Under the pieces are notes generated by a model. That model was not told the DNA's origin. It saw only the letters and a program-made list of their open reading frames with translations, and did no database searches. A stretch of 64,000 nt of DNA from NCBI GenBank assembly GCA_026018925.1, contig JAKSZU010000005.1, forward strand, positions 86,073,386 to 86,137,385, read 5' to 3'. Of this stretch, positions 10,078 through 20,214 are shown in pieces; positions within the stretch are counted from its first letter, which is position 1; every line of letters starts with the position of its first letter. The position numbers were made by a program, and so were the translations under genes. Source of the stretch: Tupaia tana (lineage: Eukaryota; Chordata; Mammalia; Scandentia; Tupaiidae).

Positions 10078-11575
10078 TGAATTTTTTCCTCACAAAAGGC
10101 ATAATCTAAACTAATCTGAAAAGCACACCTACTGACATAATTATCAGAATATGAAAGTATAAATAATTTCCCCCAAATACACAATATTTTTTCTGGAAAA
10201 TGTATTGAATTAAACAAGTAGAGCAAATATCAATTATGTGCAAGAAGAAAACAAGCATTTTCCAAATATGTGTCAAATTACCATGATGAGCCACAGTGAA
10301 GCCTTTATTTTTGTCATGCGCTTTTTTCCCTTTCTAACAGGACTAAATATTCATATTTCATTTCATAGTTTTTATTTCCAGCTTAAAATTCATTCTGTTG
10401 CATGTCCTTATGACTTTTGATTTTCATTAGAGATCATTATACCACTGGGAAATAATCATATCTCAGATACAATATAAACAGGGTCTTCTCAGTCTTGATT
10501 AGATTGTATTGTGTTTTTAAATTAATGTCCGTACACTGAGATCAATTAGAATTTTTAAAGGAAATAGTTCCTGCACAACAAATTGCATTTAAATTGTCTT
10601 GTGGGTAGTTTATTGTCATAAAGAATAATTTAAGAAAATTCTTATCACTGCTTGGTTATGATAAAATGAAAGTCTGATAAATATTAACCCTACAAACAGA
10701 TAAGAAAATAGGAAATGAAAGTTCTCTTTTAGGTCTTGAAATATTTTAGGATTAATTTCCATGTCAGAGTGTTGATAAGATAACATAAATTAAGGCACAG
10801 TGCTTAAATAATAACAAAGGAAAAATAATAGTGTCGGTGAGTACCTTGAGTCTCTGGAACATTTTGTGTAATGGCTAGCATAGCTTTCTCTCAGGCAGGA
10901 ATACTTCTAAAACAAAATCTAAACAAGAAGTGAGCGTCTCAGATGGTTATCAAGGGTAAACATACATTTTCATGCAGTGGATCAGAGAATGAACCACTGT
11001 AGAGAACATAAACACACAGAACAGTTTCCCTGGTTATGCCTGAGTTCAATTCAGAAAATGACCCTTGCTCCGGGCTCCATGAGCAGGTGTTTCAAACACA
11101 TTTGGGAAGTTGTAAACAGTCTCAGGAAATGACACGTTAGCTTTGCACACATCAAAGTCATCTTTACCCTTGAATCCCAAGTGACAGTTCTGATTGTAAT
11201 TGTGACAAATGTTTTTTTCCTCTGGTCACAGAAATAGATATAGAGAGCAGACCTGTGGATAGTGCTGGATGGCCGATTTCATAAAATTAACTGAAATACC
11301 AGCCCAACAACATAGCCGAGGGTTGGCACCTTTTTAGAACTTGATCTTAAAAAAATGTAAGTGACACCTTTTCTATGCAAAATAAAAGTGAATAGAACAT
11401 CAAATGATTAATCAGCAAAATACTTGTAAATATTAAACATATAAAATTGTAACATACTTTCTATAATTGACATAATAATCACCATGTTAGCATGTGGCAC
11501 CAGATTTCATGAAGGCAGGTACTGTCAGGGTCATTGGAAACATTTAAAATTCCAGTTTTGGGGGAGAGCTTTTAA
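9250..11575. other. Repeat-poor AT-rich stretch
   Basis: About 2.3 kb with no element I can name except a (TG)n run at 10046-10073. No convincing coding frame, CpG island or exon signal. Probably single-copy or very old repeat DNA. Confidence 0.5.
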
Positions 11576-11582
11576 ATACCCT

Positions 11583-11840
11583 GCTCTGTCCATCCCATGG
11601 CTTTGTGGTCAGCAAGCTAGACCCTACATGACTGACTGCAGCTCAAATCCCAGCCACAGTGGCTTGATAAACACACGGGGCATTTGCGTGTGTGCCCTAC
11701 ATCCTGACAGGACAGAGATATAAAGGCAAATGTTTGTGACATGTCCACATTCCATCTGGGAGGTATTTTCTCCCTCTCTTTGTCGCTCTCTTTCTCTGGT
11801 GAGTGCAGGTGCCTTCTGGGAAAAATTAAAAAAGAAAATC
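11583..11840 (+). mobile_element. Old tRNA-derived SINE
   Basis: Diverged head (CCCATGGCTTTGTGGTCAGC), CACACGGGGCATTTGCGTG body segment, CATCTGGGAGGTATTTTCTC, CT tract and an A-rich end. The only SINE between 9.3 and 14.0 kb. Confidence 0.75.
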
Positions 11841-12365
11841 CTGCTTACATATTCACCATTTGTTAACTAAGTTTTTATGCATAATGATACATTCCAGCAG
11901 TATACACATTTTGTGGTTTCTCCCAACAAATACAAAAAATATTATAAGCTCTTTACAGCCTAATCTAACATAATCTAGACACATGCTGCTGTTTGTAATA
12001 CGGACATGATAACCTTTGCAGAAAGTAACTATATCAGTATTAGACTTGACTAAGCTGTTTTGTTACATTAAATGACAAAGGTATAAGTGCATAAATGCCA
12101 AAGAGTTATTAAAGGAAAGACTACATTAAATGTATACTTATAAAGAATTTTAAATATCGGAGTAATATTCAATGTTTCACTGGAAAAATAATTGAATATT
12201 TAGAGAAAAAAATGTGTATTTTTCACAAGCATATGAAGAAACTTTTTCTACAAATATAAAAACAATATTGTTGGTTGCAGATATAAGTACTGAAAAAATA
12301 TATTTTAAACAGAGTGATAATTCTTTTTCATCAAATGGTTACTGAAGTGAAGTGGAAGCTCAAAA
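11841..12365. other. No recognised feature
   Basis: AT-rich, no gene or named repeat seen. Confidence 0.45.
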
Positions 12366-12570
12366 TGGGAATAGAAAGACCTTAGTTGAAATCACAGATC
12401 TGCTGCTAAAATGCTTACATAAAACTTGGCAATTTAATTAACTTTTCTGTACTTCAGTATTATTATCTCAAATGGTAATGAGAATTCTGACCTCAAACAT
12501 TTTTTGTGATGAATTTGTGAGTGAATATAAGTAAGAGAAAAGTTCTGCTGTTTAATGAACATATAAAAAC
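12366..12570 (+). mobile_element. MIR remnant
   Basis: The order of AGACCTTAGTTGAAATC, CTTTTCTGTACTTCAGT, ATCTCAAATGGTAATGAGAA and GTGATGAATTTGTGAGTGAA matches a sense MIR core (in MIR: CCTCAGTTTCC, TGTAAAATGGGGATAAT, GAGGATTAAATGAG). Strongly diverged. Confidence 0.6.
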
Positions 12571-13264
12571 GTTTGTACTTTTCCTCTTAGAAATATATAA
12601 TGTGGTTTTAACAGTACTTTTTAATAAAAATGCTTAATAAGTGTATGTGTAAGTAAAATTAAATTAAATTGAAGAGATTTAAAATGATCCAATATATGCA
12701 TGCATAATAAAAAGTAGTTAATTAAAATACAAACCGAGAAAATTAGCTGCTTTATTTTTACTTCCTTTTCATATAACTTTCTCCCATATTATTTTTATGT
12801 AGGGATTTAAAATAACTAATTAAATTATATAGGTCTCTCAAATATTAGTTTATAAAAGTTACCACAAAGTGAATATTATTTACTATTTCATGTCTTGTCT
12901 GCTGCTTCAATGACCAAGTTAAGCTTTCTATTTGTAAGTTTTCTCTGTTGAGAAGGAATTTAAATATATGAAGTGCAGTTTTAGAAATGTGCAGTAACTT
13001 TGAATGAAATACAGACCACTTGACTCTAACAATATTTCAACTGCCTTGTGCCTTTTGAATTGTAAGTGGATTATATTATGTGTATGGATATGCAAACGGC
13101 CAAAATTTCCATGGTACTTTGAGTGAAAATAATGAAGTAAGAGGACCATCCTACAAGAAACCAATAATTAATATAATGCTATATTAATTAAGAAGGTATG
13201 GTACTAACTCTAACAAAGAAACAAATTAATGCATAAAAATTTAACCACATGTAACTCTATCATG
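12571..13264. other. No recognised feature
   Basis: AT-rich sequence without coding signal or named repeat. Confidence 0.45.
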
Positions 13265-13660
13265 GTCTAAGAAAACTGTATATCTCAAAATTAAGTTGTT
13301 GAAACCTAATCCCAAAGTGATGCTATTAGGAGGGAAATCTTGAGGAATGATTAGGTCATGTCAGTAAGTGATGATATTAGGAGGGAAAGTCTTGAGGAAT
13401 GATTAGGTCATGTCAGTAATGTTCCTATAATGGGATTTGTACCTTTATGAAAAAGACCTCAAGAGTTAGTTTTCTTCTCCTACAAAGTAAGGACATAGCT
13501 AGAAAGTGCCATCTAAGAACCAGAAAGCACTCATCAGACTGATCTGCTGGTGCCTTGGTCTTGGACTTTCTAACATCCAGAACTGTGAGAAATAAATTTG
13601 TTTTTTCTAAATCACCAAGTTTATGATATTCCGTTATAACAACTGCAAAGGATCAAGACA
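13265..13660 (+). mobile_element. MaLR-like solo LTR with internal duplication
   Basis: Diagnostic order: GTTGAAACCTAATCCCAAAG, TTAGGAGGGAAATCTTGAGG, GATTAGGTCATG, AAGGACATAGCTAGAAAG, CTTGGTCTTGGACTTTC, CCAGAACTGTGAGAAATAAA, ending ACTGCAAAGGATCAAGACA. It carries the polyadenylation region typical of a MaLR/ERVL-type LTR. A segment of about 50 bp is tandemly duplicated at 13318-13418. Confidence 0.75.
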
Positions 13661-13769
13661 TCTTGTCACATTATATATTCACTGGTGGGTTGGGGAAAGG
13701 ATAGGACAAATTACTAAATTTTCACCAATAATTTTCAATATTCAGTTGAGACTTAATATAGACATAAAT

Positions 13770-14008
13770 TAATGCACCCTTACACCAAAATAATTACAAT
13801 AGATTGAAGACCAAAAATTTACAAATGAGATGATAAATCTTTTCAATGATAATAGAGGAGGATCATCATGACTTCAAGGTAGAGAGAGTTTTTATTTTAT
13901 TTTAAAACAAACAAGAAAGAATTGACTATCAAAAATATTTTATAAATTAAACCTTACTAAAGCACTTTTAAAAGTTGTAGAAAAATGAATTAAAGTACAG
14001 TTTTATTT
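13770..14008 (+). mobile_element. Old LINE-1 ORF2 fragment, sense
   Basis: ACACCAAAATAATTACAATA and GATTGAAGACCAAAAATTTA parallel the conserved L1 ORF2 C-terminal stretch 'aactcaaaatggattaaag'. The SINE at 14026 follows. Confidence 0.5.
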
Positions 14009-14025
14009 TGGCACAAATATTTTTT

Positions 14026-14295
14026 TTCTTTTTTTGGAGAGGCTTTTGCTATAGGGCGTGTGCATTCGCCAGAAAGACAGAGAGAGACAGAGAGACAGAA
14101 AGCTAGAAATCACCCCCCAGCGGGGATGGCCACACCAAAATCCCTTCTCCTCCATTCTCCTCTCAGGACCTTGGGCACACACACACACACACACACACGC
14201 CTGGCATGAGTTGAAGCCACCGGATCCAGGACTCTAACCGCGGTCGACTACATGGGAGTCCAGTGACGTAGCCATTATGCTGACTGCTGGTCCCA
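14026..14295 (-). mobile_element. tRNA-derived SINE (type A), full length
   Basis: Full reverse-complement copy, ending GCTGACTGCTGGTCCC, with an expanded CA run in the body. A 16-bp exact TSD, TGGCACAAATATTTTT, lies at 14009-14024 and 14296-14311. Confidence 0.95.
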
Positions 14296-14311
14296 TGGCA
14301 CAAATATTTTT

Positions 14312-14825
14312 GAATTAGTGCATTTATTTTATCATATGCATTTTTCATGAACTTTCTGAAAAATTAGTTGTATTACATTAAAAGCTTATTTAACAATGGA
14401 AAGACTATATATAGAATAAAAAATTCAGTCCATCACCTAGAGATGATGCATAAAACACATGTATGCAGTTGAATTTTTGATAGATAATATAATATACAAA
14501 TACTTAGACTACTCAATATAGAAAAAATTAAAAGTTTTACAAAGAAAGAAGAAAAAGTCCCTAAATAGGGACTTTTCAAATATGGACATAACAATAACAA
14601 TTAAACAAGAAAAATAATGATTAATGACTAATAATACGAAAAACTAAATCTAACAACCAAGAATATTCCAAGAAATGTCCATCACTTTTAAGCTGGCTAG
14701 GAAAAAAAAAAAAACAAACAAAAAAACCCCTGCAAAACCAAAGATTATAGGGGTAAATAGGGGAATGAAAATCTTATGCATTATACTGTCTATTTTTTAT
14801 TATGTAACCATAAAATAAATTTATG
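14312..14825 (+). other. AT-rich, possibly continuing old L1
   Basis: May continue the L1 fragment interrupted by the SINE, but divergence is too high to align by eye. Contains an A-rich tract at 14700-14735. Confidence 0.3.
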
Positions 14826-15154
14826 GAATATTTTAACTAAAATTTAACTTTTTGAGAAACTGTCAAATAGTTTTTCAAAGTGGTTGCCTTATTTCACATT
14901 TCAACCAACAATATAAGAGAAAGCCAGTTTTTCCACATCATCACAGATGATTATCATCTCTCATTTTTGTTTAGCTACTTGTATTTGAAATGATATCTCA
15001 TCATTATTATTACTTTAAACTTTCCTACATGATAATAATATCAACTATTAGGTTCATGGGCTTATTATTCATTTATATATCCAATTTGGAGAAATGCCTA
15101 TTTACCCATCCCAACTGGATTGCTGTCCTTTGAATTATGAAGCTTTATTATTCT

Positions 15155-15212
15155 TTTCTTTCTTTTTTTTAAGACATTTTTGTCATAGACTGTGTGTGCT
15201 CACTGGAGAGAA

Positions 15213-15245
<33 letters not shown>

Positions 15246-15440
15246 TAGTGAGAGGAAAAGTGAGAAATCATCCCCAGAGAGGATGACCATGTTGCAATCC
15301 ATTCTCCTCCTGGGATCTTGGGCACACACACACACACACATGCACCTGGTGTGATTTTCAGTCCTCTGGGTCGGGGACTTGAACTGTGATGAGCCATGTT
15401 GGAGTCCAGCAATGTAACTGCTGTGACATCTACTGGCCCC
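15155..15440 (-). mobile_element. tRNA-derived SINE inside L1
   Basis: Poly-T with AAGACATTTTTGTCATAGAC, a GAGACAGAGACAGAGATAG purine tract and an expanded CA run, ending ACATCTACTGGCCCC. Short TSD ATTATTCT at 15147-15154 and 15441-15448. The GA tract is expanded compared with other copies. Confidence 0.9.
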
Positions 15441-15461
15441 ATTATTCTCTATGTTTATATT

Positions 15462-15600
15462 CCTCATAAGGAGCACATGTACAAACATACGAGACAGAGA
15501 GAGGCACCCTGTGAAAGTTTGGTCACAGCACAATTTTCTTCCTCCAGATTTTCAGCATCTTTTACAATGTGTTTACATCCAATGTGGTTTAGGTTGACTG
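15462..15600 (-). mobile_element. Probable truncated SINE remnant
   Basis: AGGAGCACATGTAC, GAGACAGAGAGAGGCACCC and TTCTTCCTCCAGATTTTC look like a decayed antisense SINE body. Both ends are uncertain. Confidence 0.4.
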
Positions 15601-16032
15601 GCTCTAAAACTACTGTTGGCCATGTGCTTTCAGCACTTTTCCCCCAGTATGTTATGAACTACATCGCTAGACTGGGTCTTTGCCTATCTTCTTTATATTT
15701 GTAATGATAAACCCTCACCAGTTTATGATTTACTAATATTTTCTCATTCTGTGTATTGTATTTTCATCTTTGATCATATCCTTTGAAGCTTAAAAGTGCT
15801 AAATTTTGATGAAATCACACACATAGACATACACACATATTTTTGCTTCTGGTGTCACCCATAGTCCCAAGTATTTATTGCCAATATTTATCAGATTCTC
15901 CCTCAGTAATGTTTGCAGGGAAGTATGTTTTGTAAGCCAAAGAAGTTTATATTACAGAAAACTAAATATGGATTGAAAGGTTGAATAAATTCAGGATTAT
16001 ATATAAAGCTAGAGTTTGGATTCTTCCCAACC

Positions 16033-16110
16033 ATGCAAAAAGGCCAGACATCTATGTCACAAGCTGAAGTGGCGGAAGAACTTGAGAAAAAAATATCGTC
16101 CAAGATGTAA
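16033..16110 (+). other. Exon-like 25-codon frame ending at a GTAAGT
   Basis: ATG at 16033 opens a 25-residue frame whose end reads SQAEVAEELEKKISSK, stopping at 16108. The open frame extends upstream to about 15985. A strong donor-like AGAT|GTAAGT follows 16106. I recognise no family and see no good acceptor. A second overlapping frame is also open, so this may be chance. Confidence 0.15.
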
Positions 16111-16139
16111 GTTGAGAGATTATTTTGGCAGAATAGCAA

Positions 16140-16980
16140 ACGTATACTAACGCCAGGATCCTCAGTGTGCTTTGTTTTTGTAGAGGGTTGACCAGAACAC
16201 TAACTGAATTTACTTTACCAAAAAGAGGATAGACAAGAGTTTACAAATGAAATAATGGAATAAAGATTTCATAAAAACTTTGCACATTCTCTTGCTCGAT
16301 GGGATGCACTTTATCTTTTAGTTCATAGTGAGCACTGAGCTGCTGAGGTCAGTGAAACTAGTTTCAATCATGAGTTCACATATCTTATGCTTACTTTTTT
16401 GCGACACATACTATTTACCTAAAAAAAACAGTGTCAATTGTCAAGTGCTATTTAAAATCAAAAGGGTTAGCTATGATAGTGCTATAATTTTTGTAATAAT
16501 TGATTTATATGACTTATAATTCCATAGATTACTCATAAATTATAACATTGAAATAATTGTAATGAGTTTATTCAGTAAAATTTAGACAGTGTAAATGTTT
16601 ATCACTGAGATTTAAGTTTAAGGTGTAATTTTGCTATTTAAGTAACTTCCTAAAATGTTGATTCTTTCTTTGACTATAAAATAGCCCATGTACATCAAAA
16701 AATAAAAATACCTCTGAATAACTTGTTAGTATTTTGAATTGTATTTTATGTCCTTTCATAATAGGAGAGAAAATAACATTTATCAGTTTCAGTGACCTCT
16801 GGAGTTCCTTTCCAAAGGTGTTTACCACAAACAAATATTGTTAGTGTCATAAAGCCAGAAGTATTGTTATTTTTTTGCAATACAGAAAATTGCAATCTCA
16901 AACTGAAATCCTATAATGTAATTTTATTAACTATGTATAATTTCACTTTCCAGGAATCCAAATAGGAATTTGTATTTACC
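16140..16980. other. No recognised feature
   Basis: AT-rich, no gene or named repeat. Two frames of about 60 codons have no supporting motif. Confidence 0.45.
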
Positions 16981-16984
16981 TGTC

Positions 16985-17190
16985 TACAGATGAGTTAGGT
17001 GTGAGAAGCAAAAGAAGCATGTGACCTTATATGAGTTGTTTAGTCATTAGGTCTTTATTTCAAAGCTTTTAAATATGGATAATAAATCTAGCTGTTTCAT
17101 GTGGTTATCATAAGTGTTAAAATACATTGATATATATGAACAGTTCAAACCATTTCTAGCATATATTAAGCACTAAATATCTGTAACAAA
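16985..17190 (+). mobile_element. MIR remnant
   Basis: TGTGACCTTATATGAGTTG, TTTAGTCATTAGGTCTTTAT, AATATGGATAATAAATCTAG, GTGGTTATCATAAGTGTTAA and TAGCATATATTAAGCACTAA follow the sense order of MIR. Confidence 0.65.
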
Positions 17191-17639
17191 ACAACCAAAT
17201 AATTTGACAATTATTTGGTTTCGAGTATTCATTTTTACAAACTGATAGTGCTACCTTTTGTTTTAGGAAGAGGAAAATAAGTCATACTTTCTATTTTTTA
17301 TGGCAATTATGGTGTCAATTTTACATGTGTTCATTATTATGGACTTATTTCGTTATACAAAATGTGAATATACATTACAATGCCTTACAAAACAGATTCT
17401 TAACATCTCTCTTTTCTAAATGTAACTTACGCAACATACTATTAATTTGGAATAAAAACAAGACAAAGTAAAACTAAGTAATTGAGAATGTTTTCCCTAA
17501 TTAGAAATGTTAAGCCCAATTAATTTCCCTTCATGGAAACCAGAGTTGATATAAAGTATGACTATTTTTTTTTCTTAATTTGGGAGGGAAGAAAAAAATT
17601 TTCGGTTTACTCTATACATATTCATTACACTTTCATACA

Positions 17640-17765
17640 TAATACATACTGATATAATAATTTTGAGCACTAACTAGACGCTATGAATTTCTATCACTCT
17701 TCTATACAAAACATCTCCTTTAATATTATAACACAGTCCCTCAAATTACATTAAGATATCCACTC
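17640..17765 (-). mobile_element. MIR-like remnant, antisense
   Basis: TTTTGAGCACTAACTAGACG, ACATCTCCTTTAATATTATA and ACACAGTCCCTCAAATTAC parallel the antisense MIR core (cattTAATCCTCACAACA pattern). Short and diverged. Confidence 0.5.
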
Positions 17766-18053
17766 ATATACATGACAGGATGTTAGATTTTTCCTTTTTA
17801 TTTACTCTACTACAGTTTGTTCACAAAATCTAGGATAATTCTATGTGCATACATGTTTCATAGGGAAGGCATAAATGACTAGCTTTCTAAGGATCTATTT
17901 GGATGAAGGATCAAAGTTCTCCATAAGAATATTTTTTCCCCAAAGTAACAGCAAAAATTTATTTTAGAGGACAACAAATTTTGCTATCAAAAGCATAAAA
18001 TTTATAAACAATAATTCACAGGAGAAAAAGAAAAAAATCAAAACTATTTTTAT

Positions 18054-18252
18054 GGAACCAGCAGGTGGCATGGTGGCTAAGGCACTGGACACTCCCACAT
18101 AGCCAAACATGGTTCGAGTCCCAGACCTGGTGGCTTGCTCTCACTCTCTCTCTTTCTCTCTCTCTCTCTCATTCTGTGTCTCTATCTGGTCAAATTTAAA
18201 TAAATAAATTAATTAAATTAAATAAATAATTCTTTTTTTTTTAAAAAAAAAA
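18054..18252 (+). mobile_element. Type B short tRNA SINE
   Basis: Head GGAACCAGCAGGTGGCATGG with a clear B box (GGTTCGAGTCC) joins directly to CT repeats, then GGTCAAATTTAAATAAATAA. The middle body of type A is absent. TSD AAACTATTTTTAT / GAACTATTTTTAT at 18041-18053 and 18253-18265 shows it inserted in this short form. Confidence 0.92.
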
Positions 18253-18383
18253 GAACTATTTTTATATTAAATTGGCTAGGAGACTAAGTTCTTTAAATGG
18301 CTACTGAAAGTATTAATTTTTGCTCCTTGGTAGAAAAGCCTTTAAGTTCACTTAAATTTTTAATTTTAGAATTTTAAATGCTT

Positions 18384-18640
18384 GAGACCAGCAGACAGCA
18401 TAATGGCTATGTTGCTGTATTCCCACATAATCAACTGCAGTTTGAGTCCTGGACCCAGTGTCTTAAAACTCATGCCAGAGTGTGCGTGTGTGTGTTCAAA
18501 ATCCAGAGAGGGGAATGGAGAAGAAGGGATTGCAGCATGGCCATCTCCCTTAGGGGATAATTTCTCACTTTCTGTCTCTTTGTCCCTTCAGTAAGTGTAG
18601 ATGCCCCATGAGAAAAATCTCTAAAATAAAAAAAAAAAAA
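18384..18640 (+). mobile_element. tRNA-derived SINE (type A)
   Basis: GAGACCAGCAGACAGCATAA head, B-box-like GTTTGAGTCC, full body and A-tail. TSD TTAAATGCTT / TTAAATGTTT at 18374-18383 and 18641-18650. Moderately diverged. Confidence 0.92.
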
Positions 18641-18763
18641 TTAAATGTTTTAATATTTAATAATAAAATTATTTATATATTAACTTCTGTCAAAGCTTGT
18701 TGTGATACACTGTCTTCAAAATATTGCTTAGACACCTCACAATCTTTTATACAGTTTTGCTTG

Positions 18764-19022
18764 GCTTTTTTTTAACGTTTTGCCATAGGGCACATGTAAT
18801 TTCCAGGGTAAAAGAGATCGAAAGACAGAGAGAAAGTGAGAAATCACCCCCTAGGTGTGATGGCTACCCCATCACAATCCCTTCTCCTCCATTTTTCTCT
18901 AAAGATTTGGATATGCACAGTCACCCAGCATGATTTTTCAACCTATTTGTTCCAGGACTTAAATTACAGAATCAGCCATGTAGGATCCAGCTGCCTTAAC
19001 CTCCACGCTACCTGCTGACCCA
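18764..19022 (-). mobile_element. Old tRNA-derived SINE
   Basis: TTGCCATAGGGCACATG, GAGAGAAAGTGAGAAATCAC, CCTTCTCCTCCATTTTTC and a head ending CACGCTACCTGCTGACCC. A possible TSD, CACAATCTTTTA versus CATAATCTTTTA, lies outside it. Confidence 0.85.
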
Positions 19023-19039
19023 TGCCATAATCTTTTAAA

Positions 19040-19135
19040 TATTTTTAAAATTTATTTTTTCTGAGAGAGAGAGAAAGGAGGAGATAATACTCATGACAGG
19101 GTTTTGATCCCACAGTTTACCCCCAGCATTAGCCA
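19040..19135 (-). mobile_element. Fragment of a short SINE (type B-like)
   Basis: TATTTTTTCTGAGAGAGAGAG followed by a decayed head-like stretch ending GCATTAGCCAGCCCTG. Weakly supported. Confidence 0.35.
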
Positions 19136-19230
19136 GCCCTGAATCATAGGCAAAAAAGTGTTCAGAATATTCAAAGAAGTTTCTAGACTTAAACCTGGGA
19201 CATTCCTGGGTTACCTTGCAGAGAATTATT

Positions 19231-19489
19231 TTTTTTTTTTGAGAGGATTTTGCTATAGGGCGCGTGCGCTCACCAGAAAGACAGAGAGAGACATAGAGAC
19301 AGAAAGCGAGAGATCATCCCCCAGGGGGGATAGCCATGCCACAATCCCTTTTCCTCCATTCTCCTCTTGGGATCTTGAGCACACACGCACACACGCCTGG
19401 TATGAGTTTAAGCCACTGGGTCTGGGACTCAAACCATGGTTGACTACATGGGAGTCCAGCAACATAGCCATTACGCCAACTGCTGGTCC
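19231..19489 (-). mobile_element. tRNA-derived SINE (type A), full length
   Basis: Complete reverse-complement copy from GAGAGGATTTTGCTATAGGG with a CpG-rich 3' motif (GCGCGTGCGCTC) to a head ending GCCAACTGCTGGTCC. Flanks AGAATTATTTTTT and GAAAACTACTTTTTT are a diverged TSD. Confidence 0.92.
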
Positions 19490-19503
19490 TGAAAACTACT
19501 TTT

Positions 19504-19511
19504 TTTTCAAG

Positions 19512-19573
<62 letters not shown>

Positions 19574-19805
19574 ATAGGGTACATGTGCTCACCAGAAAAA
19601 CAGAGAAAGAGAAAAAAACAACAAAATCACTCTTCAGGAGGGATGGCCACCCTGCAATCCCTTCTCCTTCATTCTCCTCCCAGGATCTTGGACACTCATG
19701 CAGAAGCAAAGCTGTGTGAATTTCAAGTCACCAGGTTCAGAACTAGAACCACTGTGGACCATGTGGGAGTCTAGTGATGTAACCATTATGCCATTTGCTG
19801 GTCTT
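19504..19805 (-). mobile_element. tRNA-derived SINE with expanded internal A-run
   Basis: Reverse-complement SINE whose usual five-A run between CCCTATAGC and CCTCTC is replaced by 55 T on this strand. The ordinary tail is only about 8 T (19501-19508). The head is decayed (ATGCCATTTGCTGGTC). It directly follows the SINE at 19231. Confidence 0.88.
19516..19570 (+). repeat. Poly-T homopolymer, 55 bp
   Basis: An uninterrupted T run between GAGAC and GCTATAGGG, internal to a SINE rather than at its tail. Its length may be affected by sequencing or assembly. Confidence 0.95.
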
Positions 19806-19857
19806 GAGCATGGTATTTTACAACTATGTCACTGTCCAGCCCTTTGAACATCCTGTA

Positions 19858-20035
19858 TTTTTTTTTTTTTTTTTGAGATGTTTTTGTTATAGGGTGCGTG
19901 CACTTGCCAGAAAGACAGAGAGAGACAGAAAGTGAGAAATCACCCCCAAGGGGGATGGCCATGCTGCAATCCCTTCTACTCCATTCTCCTCTCGGGAGTC
20001 CAGTGACATAGCCATTACACCAACTGCTGGTACCA
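19858..20035 (-). mobile_element. SINE with internal deletion
   Basis: The 3' motif and body are present to CTCCTCTCGGGA, which joins directly to GGGAGTCCAGTGACATAGCC of the head, losing about 85 bp. The join lies at a shared GGGA, suggesting microhomology-mediated loss or template switching. TSD ATCCTGTA at 19850-19857 and 20036-20043. Confidence 0.9.
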
Positions 20036-20214
20036 ATCCTGTAATTTTTTTAATGCACTGATTTTTTTTTAACCAAGTGAATTTTTTTGGATTATTTTAA
20101 GAAATGAGAGAGCCAAGATTCATGATTTCCCCCCCCCCCTGAGGAAAATGTGCCAGTATAAAATGAAAGGGAAGTTACTTTTAAAAGCTTTTGATTAGCT
20201 GTAACTTTAAAGTT

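Larger units (their letters stand above)
14830..15890 (-). mobile_element. Old LINE-1 3' region, antisense, split by SINEs
   Basis: Plus strand carries AAACTGTCAAATAGTTTTTC, CAAAGTGGTTGCC, AGCCAGTTTTTCCACATCAT, GAGAAATGCCTATTTACCC, and after the SINE TATTTTCTCATTCTGTGTAT and ATCCTTTGAAGCTTAAAAGT. These follow the order of an antisense L1 end. Interrupted at 15155-15440 and probably at 15462-15600. Confidence 0.8.

Noticed and set aside
14210..14290. tRNA-like heads with A and B boxes as possible tRNA genes
   Set aside because: They are the 5' ends of SINEs: no cloverleaf acceptor stem or anticodon arm typical of a functional tRNA could be completed, and the sequence runs on into the SINE body.
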